Shown here piece after piece: positions 8,124 through 17,730 of a stretch of DNA of 64,000 bases. The DNA comes from Stappia sp. Its GTDB lineage: Bacteria; Pseudomonadota; Alphaproteobacteria; Rhizobiales; Stappiaceae. Location of the stretch: contig NZ_CP157793.1 of the NCBI RefSeq assembly GCF_040110915.1, positions 1,376,939 through 1,440,938 of the forward strand. The letters are read 5' to 3'. How positions within the stretch are numbered: the stretch's first letter is position 1; the number at the start of each line of letters is the position of its first letter. The notes under the pieces were generated by a model, which was not told the DNA's origin, searched no databases, and saw only the letters and a list, made by a program, of their open reading frames with translations. The position numbers and the translations under genes are program-made.

Positions 8124-9350
8124 ATGACCGCGACCGTCTCCGCCGAAGAAACGCTGATCGACGACCGCCTCGCCCGGCGCAACGCGGTGCTTCTGGCCTG
8201 CGCGCAGGCGCTTGGCGGGGCCTCCGCCTCCATCGTCATCGCCTCGGCGTCGCTGGTCGGGGCCGGGTTGCTGGGCGCGGACAAGTCTCTGGCGACGTTG
8301 CCCGTGTCCAGTTTCGTGCTCGGCACCGCGCTCGGCACGCTGCCGGCCGGCGCCATCATGCACAGGTTCGGGCGCCGGGTCGGCTTCGTCGGATCTGCGG
8401 CGCTCGGCGTCGTGGCCGGGCTCGCCTCGGCCTATGCGATCTTCGTCGCCAGTTTCGCGCTGTTTTGCTTCGCCGTGATGGCGAGCGGGGCGGTCAGCGC
8501 CTTCGTGCAGCAGTATCGCTTCGCCGCGGCCGACACGGCGAGCGACACGTTTCGGCCGAAGGCGATTTCCTTCGTGCTGGCCGGCGGCGTCGCCGCCGGT
8601 GTCATCGGGCCGCAGACGGTGATCCTCACCGCCGACTGGTTCGATCCGATCCTCTTCGCCGGCACCTATGTGGCGCAGGCCGGTCTGGCGCTGGTCAGCA
8701 TGGCGATCCTGGCCTTCCTCTCGATCCCGAGGCCGCCGCGCGGTCCGGTCGCTGAGGGCGCGCGCCGGCCGCTGGGGCGGATCATGGCGCAGCCGCGCTT
8801 CATCGTTTCGGCCGCCTGCGCAATCACCTCCTATGCCCTGATGAGCCTGGTGATGACCGCCACGCCGCTCGCAATGATCGCCTGCGGCCTGACCCAGACC
8901 GATGCGGCGCATGCGATCCAGTGGCACGTGATCGCCATGTTCGGCCCGAGCTTCTTCACCGGCCATCTGATCGCCCGTTTCGGGCGCGAGCGCATCGTCG
9001 CCGTCGGTCTCGCGCTGCTGGCCGGCTGCGCGGTCGTCGCGCTGATGGGCGTCGACGTGGCGAACTTCTGGATCGCCCTGATCCTGCTCGGCGTGGGCTG
9101 GAACTTCGGCTTCATCGGCGCGACCGCGATGCTCACCGACGTCTATCGTCCGGCCGAGCGCGCGACCGTCCAATCGGTGAACGACTTCCTGGTGTTCGGC
9201 TTCGTGGCGGCGGCCTCCTTTTCCTCCGGCGCGCTGCTGCACGCCTTCGGCTGGGCGACCGTCAACCTGCTGGTGTTCCCCTTCACCGCGCTGTCGATCG
9301 GCCTGCTCGTCTGGCTTGTCTGGTTCGAGCGCGAGCGCGCGCCCGTCTGA
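8124..9350 (+). CDS. Major facilitator superfamily transporter
   Basis: An inner-membrane carrier of about 408 residues with 12 predicted membrane segments and the MFS loop motif Gly-Arg-Arg-Val-Gly-Phe near residue 80. Domain halves of about 190 residues flank a basic loop (Arg-Pro-Pro-Arg-Gly). The substrate cannot be told. ATG 8124 is chosen because a compact start precedes the first helix; ATG 8088 and TTG 8082 are in frame, and none has a clear ribosome site. It stands alone between nusB and hppA. Confidence 0.8.
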   Translation: MTATVSAEETLIDDRLARRNAVLLACAQALGGASASIVIASASLVGAGLLGADKSLATLPVSSFVLGTALGTLPAGAIMHRFGRRVGFVGSAALGVVAGLASAYAIFVASFALFCFAVMASGAVSAFVQQYRFAAADTASDTFRPKAISFVLAGGVAAGVIGPQTVILTADWFDPILFAGTYVAQAGLALVSMAILAFLSIPRPPRGPVAEGARRPLGRIMAQPRFIVSAACAITSYALMSLVMTATPLAMIACGLTQTDAAHAIQWHVIAMFGPSFFTGHLIARFGRERIVAVGLALLAGCAVVALMGVDVANFWIALILLGVGWNFGFIGATAMLTDVYRPAERATVQSVNDFLVFGFVAAASFSSGALLHAFGWATVNLLVFPFTALSIGLLVWLVWFERERAPV

Positions 9351-9515
9351 CGCGCAGGCTCTTGCGCCGCGCGGCGGCGGCGGTGACCTCCCCGAAATGA
9401 CGCGTGTGGCCGAAACTCCGCCTTGACGGCGGGCACAGGACGGCTACCGTCAAACCCGTCGGGCTAAAAGAAGAACAATCACAGGCCCATCTCGCGTCCT
9501 TCAACGGGGGGAAGA

Positions 9516-11651
9516 ATGCTCGAACTCACCATCGTCATCGTATGCGGGCTCCTGTCCGTCGCTTATGGCATCTGGGCGATCCAGTCGGTCATGGCGTCGG
9601 ACGCCGGCAATGAACGCATGCAGGAAATCGCGGGCGCCATCCAGGAAGGCGCACAGGCCTACCTCAACCGACAGTACACGACGATCGCGCTGGTCGGCGT
9701 CGTCATCTTCGCCATCGTCGCCTGGCTTCTCGGGCTTCTGGTTGCCATTGGCTTCGCCATCGGCGCGGTGCTGTCCGCGGCGGCCGGCTACATCGGCATG
9801 CTGGTCTCGGTGCGTGCCAACGTGCGCACGGCGCAGGCGGCGGCCAACTCGCTCGCCTCGGGACTGGAAATCGCTTTCAAGTCGGGTGCCGTGACAGGCC
9901 TTCTGGTGGCGGGTCTCGCTCTGCTCGGCGTGGCCGTCTACTACGCGATCCTGACGCAGAGCCTCGGCTTCGCGCCGCAAAGCCGCACGGTGATCGACGC
10001 GCTGGTGGCGCTCGGCTTCGGTGCCTCGCTGATCTCGATCTTCGCCCGTCTGGGCGGCGGCATTTTCACCAAGGGCGCGGACGTCGGCGGCGATCTCGTC
10101 GGCAAGGTCGAGGCGGGCATTCCCGAGGACGACCCCCGCAACCCCGCGACCATCGCCGACAACGTGGGCGACAACGTCGGCGACTGCGCCGGCATGGCGG
10201 CGGACCTGTTCGAGACCTATGCGGTGACGGTCGTGGCGACCATGGTGCTCGCCTCGATCTTCTTCACGGGCGCCGCGGCGCTCGAACTGATGCTGCTGCC
10301 GCTGGTGATCGGCGGGGCCTGCGTGGTCACCTCGATCATCGGCACCTTCTTCGTGAAGCTCGGCTCCAACAACTCGATCATGGGCGCCCTCTACAAGGGC
10401 TTCATCGCGACCGCCGTACTCTCGGCCGTGGCGCTGTTCGCCATCGCCTTCTTCTGGCTCGGCTTCTCTACCGAGTACACAACCAGCGGCGGCACCACCT
10501 TCACCGGCCGGCATCTCTTCTATTGCGGCGTGATCGGGCTCATCGTCACCGGTCTCATCATCTGGGTCACGGAATATTACACCGGCACCGAATACCGCCC
10601 GGTGCGCTCCATCGCCCAGGCCTCGGTGACCGGCCATGGCACCAATGTCATCCAGGGGCTGGCGATCTCGCTGGAGGCCACCGCGCTTCCCGCGATCATC
10701 ATCATCGCCGGCATCCTGGCGACCTTCAATCTGGCCGGCCTGTTCGGCATCGCCATCGCGGTGACGACGATGCTGGCGCTCGCGGGCATGGTCGTCGCGC
10801 TCGACGCCTTCGGCCCGGTGACCGACAACGCCGGCGGCATCGCCGAAATGGCGGGTCTTCCGGCCGAGGTGCGGGTGACGACCGACGCGCTCGATGCCGT
10901 CGGCAACACCACCAAGGCGGTCACCAAGGGCTATGCCATCGGCTCCGCCGGGCTGGGCGCGCTGGTGCTCTTCGCCGCCTACACGGAGGATCTCAAGTAT
11001 TTCGCGGCCAATGCGGCGCCGGGATCCTATTTCGAGGGCGTGAGCGTCGACTTCTCGCTGTCCAATCCGTATGTCGTCGTCGGGCTGCTGTTCGGCGGGT
11101 TGCTGCCCTATCTCTTCGGCGGCATCTCGATGACGGCGGTCGGACGCGCGGCCGGGTCTGTCGTGGAGGAGGTGCGCCGGCAGTTCCGCGAGAAGCCCGG
11201 CATCATGCAGGGCACGGAGAAACCGGACTATGGCCGTGCCGTCGACATGCTGACGAAGGCGGCGATCCGCGAGATGATCGTGCCGTCGCTGATGCCGGTC
11301 TTGTCGCCGATCGTGATCTTCTTCGTGATCACGGCAATCGCCGGCAAGTCGGAGGGCTTCGCGGCACTCGGCGCGATGCTGCTCGGGGTGATCGTCACGG
11401 GGCTGTTCGTCGCCGTGTCGATGACGGCCGGCGGCGGCGCCTGGGACAACGCCAAGAAGTCTTTCGAGGACGGGTTCCTCGACAAGGACGGCGTGCGCCA
11501 CGAAAAGGGCTCGGAAGCGCACAAGGCCTCCGTCACCGGCGACACGGTCGGCGATCCTTACAAGGACACGGCCGGCCCGGCGGTGAACCCGATGATCAAG
11601 ATCACCAACATCATGGCGCTGCTGCTGCTCGCGGTGCTTGCCCACGGGTGA
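9516..11651 (+). CDS. hppA: Membrane-bound proton-translocating pyrophosphatase
   Basis: Couples hydrolysis of pyrophosphate to H+ export across the inner membrane. The 711 residues have about 16 membrane segments and the substrate-site motif [12 protein letters not shown] followed by [16 protein letters not shown]. The later motif Gly-Asn-Thr-Thr-Lys-Ala-Val-Thr-Lys carries Lys where K+-dependent enzymes have Ala, so this is the K+-independent type. ATG 9516 follows a run AACGGGGGGAAGA. A bidirectional terminator follows. Confidence 0.96.
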   Translation: MLELTIVIVCGLLSVAYGIWAIQSVMASDAGNERMQEIAGAIQEGAQAYLNRQYTTIALVGVVIFAIVAWLLGLLVAIGFAIGAVLSAAAGYIGMLVSVRANVRTAQAAANSLASGLEIAFKSGAVTGLLVAGLALLGVAVYYAILTQSLGFAPQSRTVIDALVALGFGASLISIFARLGGGIFTKGADVGGDLVGKVEAGIPEDDPRNPATIADNVGDNVGDCAGMAADLFETYAVTVVATMVLASIFFTGAAALELMLLPLVIGGACVVTSIIGTFFVKLGSNNSIMGALYKGFIATAVLSAVALFAIAFFWLGFSTEYTTSGGTTFTGRHLFYCGVIGLIVTGLIIWVTEYYTGTEYRPVRSIAQASVTGHGTNVIQGLAISLEATALPAIIIIAGILATFNLAGLFGIAIAVTTMLALAGMVVALDAFGPVTDNAGGIAEMAGLPAEVRVTTDALDAVGNTTKAVTKGYAIGSAGLGALVLFAAYTEDLKYFAANAAPGSYFEGVSVDFSLSNPYVVVGLLFGGLLPYLFGGISMTAVGRAAGSVVEEVRRQFREKPGIMQGTEKPDYGRAVDMLTKAAIREMIVPSLMPVLSPIVIFFVITAIAGKSEGFAALGAMLLGVIVTGLFVAVSMTAGGGAWDNAKKSFEDGFLDKDGVRHEKGSEAHKASVTGDTVGDPYKDTAGPAVNPMIKITNIMALLLLAVLAHG

Positions 11652-11707
11652 CCGGCCACCCGGTCAGGCCCTTGCGATGCTGACCGGGTTGACGAATGCG
11701 AAAAAAA

Positions 11708-11737
11708 ACGCCCGTCGCGCATGCGGCGGGCGTTTTT
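11708..11737. terminator. Bidirectional intrinsic terminator between hppA and the BamE-like gene
   Basis: Arms 11708-11718 and 11723-11733 pair over 11 positions (one G-T) around GCAT. Eight A residues precede the stem and five T residues follow it, so it can end transcripts from both the hppA side and the convergent bamE side. Confidence 0.88.
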
Positions 11738-11872
11738 CGTTTCGCGGGACCGCGGTGCGGGCCGGCGCGCGATCCGCACGAGGCGACGGCAATATGACGA
11801 CCGCGAGACGCCGGTCGTGGGGGAGGGCGCAAGGGGAAGGGGTGGGAGCCCCGTCCCCTCTGCGCGGGGTGC

Positions 11873-12310
11873 CTAGAGACCGAGGCTCGGGTTCTGCGCG
11901 CCGCGCAGAATCTGCGTCAGGAAGCCGTAGTCCGAGCCGCCGGTGCGCGTCTTGCGGGTCAGGATATCGATGACCTTGCCGTCTTCCAGGCTGTAGTAGC
12001 CGGTGTCGCGGACGAAGCCGTCCTCGTCGAAATAGATCGCAACGACCCGCTGCTCGACGATCTCGGGCGCGAAGAAGGCCGTCGTCTCCTTGGTCTGGGA
12101 GATGTAATAATAGGCGTCGCCGCTCAGCCGCGAGGTGGTCGAGGGCGAGCCGAGCAGCAGCTCCACCTGCTCGCGCGACGACCCGACCTGGATGTCGCGC
12201 ACCCGTTCGGTGGGAATGACATGCCCGTGATTGAGCGTGGTCGTGAAGCAACCGCCGAGCGGCAGCGCCAGGACGCCGACCAAGAGTGCACCGCGAAACC
12301 AGTTCGTCAT
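11873..12310 (-). CDS. bamE: Outer-membrane assembly lipoprotein, BamE/SmpA/OmlA family
   Basis: A small component of the beta-barrel assembly (BAM) machine, anchored in the inner leaflet of the outer membrane. The 145 residues start with a lipoprotein signal ending Leu-Pro-Leu-Gly-Gly-Cys, and the SmpA/OmlA fold covers about residues 30-115 (Val-Gly-Ser-Ser-Arg-Glu-Gln-Val-Glu-Leu-Leu-Leu-Gly-Ser-Pro). I start at 12310 because the lipobox then sits at the usual place; an upstream start at 12361 would bury it. BamA is encoded at 57.1 kb. It is transcribed away from the CBP3-like gene. Confidence 0.85.
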   Translation of the reverse strand: MTNWFRGALLVGVLALPLGGCFTTTLNHGHVIPTERVRDIQVGSSREQVELLLGSPSTTSRLSGDAYYYISQTKETTAFFAPEIVEQRVVAIYFDEDGFVRDTGYYSLEDGKVIDILTRKTRTGGSDYGFLTQILRGAQNPSLGL

Positions 12311-12467
12311 CGAAGCCTGTCCTGTTGCTTTCTCACATTGGGCGACCGACATAGGACCCAACCGCGCGGGTGACCCGGGACCCTTCCGCGCGGGCAGCCC
12401 GCGCGATCCCGTCCCCCGCGCGACCGTTTTCTCGCGCGAGCGTATTTTCGCGCGACCTTGGCAAAGT

Positions 12468-12485
12468 CCCTAACCTGCGTTAGGG
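12468..12485. repeat. CCCTAA-N6-TTAGGG inverted repeat in a divergent promoter region
   Basis: Perfect 6-bp arms (12468-12473 and 12480-12485) lie between the divergent bamE-like and CBP3-like genes. Two imperfect repeats of a CGCGCGA(C/G)CGTTTTCT-type sequence lie just upstream (about 12415-12455). It could be an operator; the binding protein is unknown. Confidence 0.4.
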
Positions 12486-12540
12486 CACTTGGCAACCTTG
12501 GCCCCATCGAGGGCCCATCGCGGCCCCAGCGAGGCGACTT

Positions 12541-13080
12541 ATGGTATTCGATCTGTTCAAGCGGCGCACGCGCCCCGAAGTGATTGCTGCGTACACGCAG
12601 ATCGTGGCGCAGGCGCGGCAGCCGGGCTTCTATGCCGAGCTGAAAGTGCCCGACACGGTCGACGGCCGGTTCGAGATGATCATGCTGCACATGATCCTCG
12701 TGATCGACCGGCTGCGCGGCGCGCCCGATCCGGCTTCGGACTTCTCGCAGGAGCTGTTCGACCTGTTCTTCCAGGACATGGATTCCTCGCTGCGCGAGAT
12801 GGGTGTGGGCGATCTGTCGGTGCCGAAGAAGGTCAAGAAGATGGCCGAGGCCTTCTACGGTCGCGCCGCTTCCTATTCCGAGGGCCTGCGCGCCGAAGAC
12901 GAGGCCGAGCTCGGCGCGGCCGTCGACCGCAACGTCTTCGCCGAAACGTCCGAGCCCGTGCTGGCGGGACGAATCGCCGCCTATATCCGCCTGGCCGACG
13001 CGCGGCTGCGCGCCCAAACCCCCGAAGACCTCATGACCGGCGCGATCGACTGGCCCGATCCCGTGTCCTCGACCGAATGA
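12541..13080 (+). CDS. Ubiquinol-cytochrome c chaperone family protein (CBP3/UQCC1-like)
   Basis: A 179-residue soluble protein of the family that includes mitochondrial Cbp3/UQCC1, needed for cytochrome b synthesis and assembly of the bc1 complex. It has the family core Phe-Tyr-x-x-Leu-x-Val-Pro-Asp-Thr-x-x-Gly-Arg-Phe-Glu-Met with an amphipathic helix after it, and the Leu-Phe-Asp-Leu-Phe-Phe-Gln-Asp-Met-Asp segment. ATG 12541 is the natural start. The next gene overlaps its stop codon (ATGA), so it is translationally coupled with yceD, as in related genomes. Confidence 0.85.
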   Translation: MVFDLFKRRTRPEVIAAYTQIVAQARQPGFYAELKVPDTVDGRFEMIMLHMILVIDRLRGAPDPASDFSQELFDLFFQDMDSSLREMGVGDLSVPKKVKKMAEAFYGRAASYSEGLRAEDEAELGAAVDRNVFAETSEPVLAGRIAAYIRLADARLRAQTPEDLMTGAIDWPDPVSSTE

Positions 13081-13667
13081 CGGATGAGCCCTCCATGACG
13101 CCTGCTTCCTTTCCCGTGGCGCACCCGTTCGACGTTTCGCGTCTCGGCAACCGGACCGAACGCGTGACGCTGCGCCCCGACGCCGATGCGATCGCGCGGA
13201 TGATCGCCGCCTATGATCTCGCCGATCTGCGCGATCTCGCCTGCACCTTCGAGATCCGGCCCTATCGCAAGGACGGGGTGGCGGTGCAGGGGCATCTGAC
13301 CGCCACGGCGATCCAGCCCTGCGTGGTGACGCTGGAGCCGGTCGCCCAGACCATCGACGAACGCTTCGAGCGCCGCTTCGATCCCGGGGCAGAGTCCACG
13401 GCCGAGGACGCGGAGATCGAGGTGGACGCCCTCGGCGACGACCCGGCGGACCCGCTGGAGGGACGCGACATCGATCTCGGCGCGATCCTGTGCGAACAGT
13501 TCGCGCTGGCGCTGGATCCGTTCCCGCGCGCGCCCGGAGCCGAGGTGCCGCCCGAGCACCGGGCCGATCCGGAGGCGGACGCCGACGCCGAGGCCGGCGC
13601 GCGGACGGGGGACCGCTCGCCCTTCGCCGTGCTGGCCGAACTGCGCAAGCGCGAGGACGGTGCGTGA
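13077..13667 (+). CDS. YceD/DUF177 family protein
   Basis: A 196-residue protein of the DUF177 (YceD) family, linked in several bacteria to 23S rRNA or ribosome maturation. The core has the conserved Cys-Val-Val-Thr-Leu-Glu-Pro-Val segment (usually Cys-Gln-Arg/Val-Thr-Leu in the family) followed by an acidic region and a Leu-x-Glu-Gln-Phe-Ala-Leu-Ala-Leu-Asp-Pro motif; the tail is Ala/Glu/Asp rich. The ATG overlaps the previous stop as ATGA. rpmF, which often lies between yceD and plsX, is absent here. Confidence 0.82.
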   Translation: MTDEPSMTPASFPVAHPFDVSRLGNRTERVTLRPDADAIARMIAAYDLADLRDLACTFEIRPYRKDGVAVQGHLTATAIQPCVVTLEPVAQTIDERFERRFDPGAESTAEDAEIEVDALGDDPADPLEGRDIDLGAILCEQFALALDPFPRAPGAEVPPEHRADPEADADAEAGARTGDRSPFAVLAELRKREDGA

Positions 13668-13887
13668 GCCGCCCGCACGTCGCGTTCGCCGGGCAACAGC
13701 CGGGGCGGGCCGGAGAAAGGGTTGTTTCGGCGCGACAAACGAGTATGGTCCTGTCGCGTTTCACGGGCGCCCGCCAGGCACCTGGGCGACGGAGCGGCCC
13801 TGCGGCCGGGGCGCGGCGCGGACCGTCCGCTTCACCGGAGGTTTTTCCGGCGCCGACACGATTTTGACGGCCTCAAAGACGCGGACA

Positions 13888-14949
13888 ATGGCAGACAAGA
13901 TCAGAATTTCTCTCGATGCGATGGGCGGGGATTCCGGGCCGGAAGTGGTCGTTCCCGGGGCTGCGCTGGCTCTCGAGCGGCGGCCCGACATCGCGTTTTC
14001 CCTCTATGGCAACGAGCAGCGTCTTCGCCCGCTCCTGGACGCCCATCCGCGTCTGCGCGATGCATCCGAGGTGTTCCACTGCGAGGTGGCGGTGGCCATG
14101 GACACCAAGCCGAGCCAGGCGCTGCGCCAGGGCCGGTGGAAGTCCAGCATGTGGCGGGCCATCGAGGCGGTGAAGAGCGACACGGCCGATGTGGCGGTCT
14201 CGGCCGGAAACACCGGCGCGCTGATGGCCATGTCGAAGTTCTGCCTGCGCACCATGGCCAACATCGAACGCCCGGCGATCGCCGCGATCTGGCCGACGGC
14301 GCGCGGCGAATCCATCGTGCTGGACGTCGGCGCGACCATCGGCGCGGATGCCCAGCAACTCATCGACTTCGCGCTGCTCGGCGGGGCGATGGCGCGCGTG
14401 CTGTTTTCCATCGAACGCCCCACCGTCGGCCTGCTCAACATCGGCGTGGAGGAGGTGAAGGGCCTGGAGGAGGTGCGCACCGCCGGCCGTCTGCTGCGCG
14501 AGGCGAACCTCAAGTCGCTCGACTACGCCGGCTTCGTGGAGGGCGACGACCTGGGCAAGGGGACGGTTGACGTGGTCGTCACCGAAGGCTTCGCCGGCAA
14601 CATCGCGCTCAAGACGGCGGAAGGCACGGCCAAGCAGATCGGCGGCTATCTGCGCGCGGCGATGAACCGAACCTGGCGCGCGCGCCTCGGCTACCTGCTG
14701 GCCCGCGACGCCTTCGACCGGCTGCGCGAGAAGATGGACCCGCGCAAGGTGAACGGCGGCGTCTTCCTCGGCCTGAACGGCATCGTCATCAAGAGCCATG
14801 GCGGCACCGACGCGGAAGGTTTTGCATCGGCCGTGGAACTCGCTTACGACATGGCCCGCAACGATCTGATGCACAAGATCGGGCAGGATTTCATGCATTA
14901 CCACCGCGGCCGCTTCGGGACGCGGGACGGACTGGAAGGTGATCAGTGA
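13888..14949 (+). CDS. plsX: Phosphate acyltransferase PlsX
   Basis: Makes acyl-phosphate from acyl-ACP, the first step of the PlsX/PlsY route to phospholipids. The 353 residues begin with the family's Asp-Ala-Met-Gly-Gly-Asp-x-Gly-Pro motif and contain Ser-Ala-Gly-Asn-Thr-Gly-Ala and Asn-Ile-Gly-x-Glu. ATG 13888 gives the usual N-terminus; a start at 13660 would add 76 atypical residues. Its stop overlaps the fabH GTG start. Confidence 0.96.
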   Translation: MADKIRISLDAMGGDSGPEVVVPGAALALERRPDIAFSLYGNEQRLRPLLDAHPRLRDASEVFHCEVAVAMDTKPSQALRQGRWKSSMWRAIEAVKSDTADVAVSAGNTGALMAMSKFCLRTMANIERPAIAAIWPTARGESIVLDVGATIGADAQQLIDFALLGGAMARVLFSIERPTVGLLNIGVEEVKGLEEVRTAGRLLREANLKSLDYAGFVEGDDLGKGTVDVVVTEGFAGNIALKTAEGTAKQIGGYLRAAMNRTWRARLGYLLARDAFDRLREKMDPRKVNGGVFLGLNGIVIKSHGGTDAEGFASAVELAYDMARNDLMHKIGQDFMHYHRGRFGTRDGLEGDQ

Positions 14950-15923
14950 CCGTGAAGCGTTCCATCGTCCTGGGCACGGGAAGCTATCTTCCCGAGCGCA
15001 GACTGACCAACTCCGACCTGGCAGACCTGGTCGACACCTCCGACGAATGGATCGTTCAGCGGACCGGCATCCGGGCCCGGCACATTGCCGCCGAAGGCGA
15101 GGTGACCTCGGACCTCGCGGTGCATGCGGCCCGTCGCGCGCTTGAGGCCGCGAAGCTGGAGCCCGCCGACATCGACCTGATCGTGCTGGCGACCGCGACC
15201 CCGGACCACACGTTTCCCGCCTCCGCCGTGACCGTGCAGAACAAGCTGGGCCTCACCTCCGGCTTCGCCTTCGACGTTCACGCGGTGTGTTCGGGCTTCG
15301 TCTATGCGCTGACCACCGCCGATGCCTATCTGCGCACCGGCATGGCCCGGCGCGCGCTGGTGATCGGCGCGGAAACCTTCTCCCGCATTCTCGACTGGAA
15401 CGACCGCACGACCTGCGTGCTGTTCGGCGATGGCGCCGGCGCGCTGGTGCTGGAAGCGGCGGAGGGAGACGGCACGCCGGCGGACCGCGGTATCCTCACC
15501 TCGCATCTGCGCTCCGACGGCGCCCACAAGGACAAGCTCTACGTGGACGGCGGGCCGTCCTCGACACAGACCGTCGGCCATCTGCGCATGCAGGGGCGCG
15601 AGGTGTTCCGCCATGCCGTGTCGATGATCACCGATGTGGTGGAGGATGCCTTCGCGGCGACCGGCACGGACGCCGACAGCCTCGACTGGTTCATCCCGCA
15701 TCAGGCCAACCGGCGGATCATCGACGCCAGCGCGAAGAAGCTCGGCATCGATCCCGCGAAGGTTGTCGTGACGCTCGAGGACCAGGGCAACACCTCGGCG
15801 GCCTCCATCCCGCTGGCGCTGGATGCGGCGGTGCGCGACGGCCGGGTCCAGCGGGGCGATCTGATCATGCTGGAGGCCATGGGCGGCGGCTTCACCTGGG
15901 GCGCATCGCTGCTTCGCTGGTGA
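14946..15923 (+). CDS. fabH: Beta-ketoacyl-ACP synthase III
   Basis: Starts fatty-acid synthesis by condensing acetyl-CoA with malonyl-ACP. The 325-residue thiolase fold has the complete triad Cys115 (Ala-Val-Cys-Ser-Gly-Phe), His252 (Ile-Pro-His-Gln-Ala-Asn) and Asn282 (Gly-Asn-Thr-Ser-Ala-Ala). The start is GTG 14946, overlapping the plsX stop as GTGA. plsX, fabH, ihfA and the MerR gene form the conserved alphaproteobacterial order. Confidence 0.97.
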   Translation: MTVKRSIVLGTGSYLPERRLTNSDLADLVDTSDEWIVQRTGIRARHIAAEGEVTSDLAVHAARRALEAAKLEPADIDLIVLATATPDHTFPASAVTVQNKLGLTSGFAFDVHAVCSGFVYALTTADAYLRTGMARRALVIGAETFSRILDWNDRTTCVLFGDGAGALVLEAAEGDGTPADRGILTSHLRSDGAHKDKLYVDGGPSSTQTVGHLRMQGREVFRHAVSMITDVVEDAFAATGTDADSLDWFIPHQANRRIIDASAKKLGIDPAKVVVTLEDQGNTSAASIPLALDAAVRDGRVQRGDLIMLEAMGGGFTWGASLLRW

Positions 15924-15942
15924 AGCGGACAAGAGATTGAAT

Positions 15943-15971
15943 GGCGGGGGTTTTTGCGTATGAACCCCGCC
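15943..15971 (+). terminator. Hairpin between fabH and ihfA
   Basis: GGCGGGG (15943-15949) and CCCCGCC (15965-15971) pair around a 15-base loop that contains TTTTT. There is no T run after the stem, so this may be a pause or attenuator rather than a full stop. Confidence 0.35.
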
Positions 15972-15977
15972 GCGCGG

Positions 15978-16006
15978 TTGACCGGTGCGACACAAGGAAA
16001 TACGCT
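15978..16006 (+). promoter_or_regulatory. Possible promoter of ihfA
   Basis: TTGACC (15978-15983) and TACGCT (16001-16006) are separated by 17 bp, 62 bp before the ihfA start. The -35 box is good and the -10 box weak. Confidence 0.35.
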
Positions 16007-16067
16007 TGCGCCACACAAAGGATCTTCCGGCATTCCGTTGGGGCAGCGCCTCGACCAAGGAGGGGCC

Positions 16068-16388
16068 ATGGGCGGCAAGACGATAACACGGGCTGACTTG
16101 TGCGAAGCTGTATACCAGAAGGTCGGGCTTTCACGGTCTGAATCGTCTGAGCTGGTCGAGAAGGTGCTCTCCGAAATCTCCGATTGCCTCGTCGAAGGCG
16201 AGTCGGTGAAGCTGTCCTCCTTCGGGTCCTTCGTGGTCCGATCGAAGGGGCAGCGCATCGGCCGAAACCCGAAGACCGGCGAGGAAGTGCCGATCCTGCC
16301 GCGCCGCGTGATGGTGTTCAAACCGTCCAACGTGCTGAAAAAGAAGATCAACGACAATCTCATTGGAAACGGCGGCGGCGACGATTGA
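16068..16388 (+). CDS. ihfA: Integration host factor, alpha subunit
   Basis: A DNA-bending protein, heterodimer partner of IhfB. The 106 residues match the family in length, with the beta-arm sequence [12 protein letters not shown] and the Leu-Ser-Ser-Phe-Gly-Ser-Phe core. ATG 16068 follows the strong site AAGGAGGGGCC; longer readings upstream are out of family. Confidence 0.95.
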   Translation: MGGKTITRADLCEAVYQKVGLSRSESSELVEKVLSEISDCLVEGESVKLSSFGSFVVRSKGQRIGRNPKTGEEVPILPRRVMVFKPSNVLKKKINDNLIGNGGGDD

Positions 16389-16418
16389 TGCCCGCCGTGA
16401 GCGACAGCCGGTAATCCT

Positions 16419-17150
16419 GTGTCGAACGACAAGAGTCCAGACGCCTTTCGCACGATCAGCGAGGTCGCGGAGCTGCTGGATCTGCCGCAGCATGTCCTGC
16501 GCTTCTGGGAAACCCGGTTTTCCCAGATCAAGCCGCTGAAGCGCGGCGGCGGACGGCGGTATTACCGTCCCGAGGACATCGACCTCCTGCGCGGCATTCG
16601 CCATCTTCTCTATGACGAGGGCTACACGATCAAGGGCGCGCAACGCATCCTGAAGGAGCAGGGCGCGCGCTTCGTCATGCAGGTCTGGCGTGAAGACGGT
16701 CTGCCGCTTGCCGCACTCGCGGCCCAGGCGGCGACCGGCGACGCGGCCCCCGTGGGCGCTGCCGCCCCGCAGCGGGCCGAGGCGCCCGCACAGGATGGCC
16801 GGTCGCGCGCCGACGCGGCGTCGGCGTCTGTGTCGGCAGCAGAGGCGCAGCCGGCGGCGCGCGCAGCCTCCGGGCATGCCGGGACCGTGCCCGCCCGCGT
16901 TCCGGAGCGCCACACGCCGACGATCTCGGCGCCGCCGGACGAGCCTCTTCCGCGCGGCATCCTGCCGGATCATGAGGATGCCGGCGACGCGGCCCAGGCC
17001 CGGGTGGGGTTGCGGCTGATGGAACGCCTGCTCGGGGAGCGGGCGGATCCGCCGCCGCAGGGCAACCTGTCGAAGGACGACATCCGCCGCCTGCAGGCCA
17101 CGCTCTTCGAGCTTCTGGAGTGCAAGCGCATTCTCGATCAGGCGCGCTAG
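16419..17150 (+). CDS. MerR-family transcriptional regulator
   Basis: A 243-residue regulator. Residues about 8-80 form a MerR winged helix (Val-Leu-Arg-Phe-Trp-Glu-Thr, then [11 protein letters not shown]). The middle (about 90-175) is an Ala/Pro-rich, low-complexity linker, and the last 45 residues form a helix likely used for dimerisation or sensing. There is no Cys metal motif, so it is not a metal sensor of the classic type. The start is GTG 16419 with a weak ribosome site, 30 bp after ihfA. The ihfA-merR pairing is conserved in many proteobacteria. Confidence 0.87.
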   Translation: MSNDKSPDAFRTISEVAELLDLPQHVLRFWETRFSQIKPLKRGGGRRYYRPEDIDLLRGIRHLLYDEGYTIKGAQRILKEQGARFVMQVWREDGLPLAALAAQAATGDAAPVGAAAPQRAEAPAQDGRSRADAASASVSAAEAQPAARAASGHAGTVPARVPERHTPTISAPPDEPLPRGILPDHEDAGDAAQARVGLRLMERLLGERADPPPQGNLSKDDIRRLQATLFELLECKRILDQAR

Positions 17151-17598
17151 CGGCAGCCGATCACTGTCCGTGGTCCGGCGCTTATGCGCTGCAGGCCCCG
17201 CGCGCATGCGCAACCGTTTTACGGCGTATATCGATACACGCATCCCGCACTCTACGCGCGTCGGGTCAGCTCGGCACATGTGCTGGCTGCCGGATGCTGG
17301 TCGCCAAAGTCGGGGGACGCATGCGGTCGCGTGGCTCGGGGTGCGCCCGGCATTTCGGCGGCGATTCCTGTAGCCGAGCGACGCGCGACCGGCGAGGGGC
17401 CGGTCGTCGCCAACCGTCCATCCGACAAGATGCGACCCGGCGACGGCTCCGGCAGGGGAGAGGGCAATCTTCGCGATGCGGCAAAAAGGATTGGGGAAGA
17501 TGCGGGGGACGTTTTCGGCCGACAGCGTGGTTCGGCCGACAGTGTGGTTCCGCCGACAGCGTGGTCTGTGACGACGCGAACCCTGTCGGAGAGAAAAA
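17151..17598. other. Noncoding interval MerR gene to tRNA-Pro
   Basis: These 448 bp contain no convincing gene. Three 17-bp tandem repeats lie at 17517-17567. The segment 17225-17260 (TACGGCGTATATCGATACAC) is more AT-rich than its surroundings and could hold a promoter. Confidence 0.55.
17517..17567. repeat. Three 17-bp tandem repeats
   Basis: Units at 17517-17533, 17534-17550 and 17551-17567 share GCCGACAG(C/T)GTGGT; the second differs from the first by one base. They lie 32 bp from the 3' end of tRNA-Pro. Confidence 0.75.
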
Positions 17599-17675
17599 TG
17601 GTCGGGCAGGCCGGATTTGAACCGACGACCCCTTCACCCCCAGTGAAGTGCGCTACCAGGCTGCGCTACTGCCCG
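17599..17675 (-). tRNA. tRNA-Pro (anticodon GGG)
   Basis: A 77-base cloverleaf on the minus strand. The acceptor stem CGGGCAG pairs with CTGCCCG, the anticodon stem CTTCA/TGAAG encloses the loop CTGGGGG (anticodon GGG, reading CCC and CCU), and the T arm has GTTCGAATC. The 3' CCA is encoded (complement of TGG at 17599-17601). The O-antigen polymerase gene ends 41 bp upstream on the same strand. I saw no partial tRNA copy that would mark an attachment site. Confidence 0.95.
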
Positions 17676-17695
17676 ACGTGTCCGCGCGGCCGGGC

Positions 17696-17730
17696 CGCGA
17701 AGCGAACCCGCTCTTCCTAGCCGCTTCGCG
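17696..17730 (-). terminator. 9-bp inverted repeat across the end of the polymerase gene
   Basis: CGCGAAGCG (17696-17704) and CGCTTCGCG (17722-17730) pair perfectly and span the TAG stop at 17717-17719. No T run follows, so it may protect the mRNA end or separate it from the tRNA rather than terminate. Confidence 0.4.
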
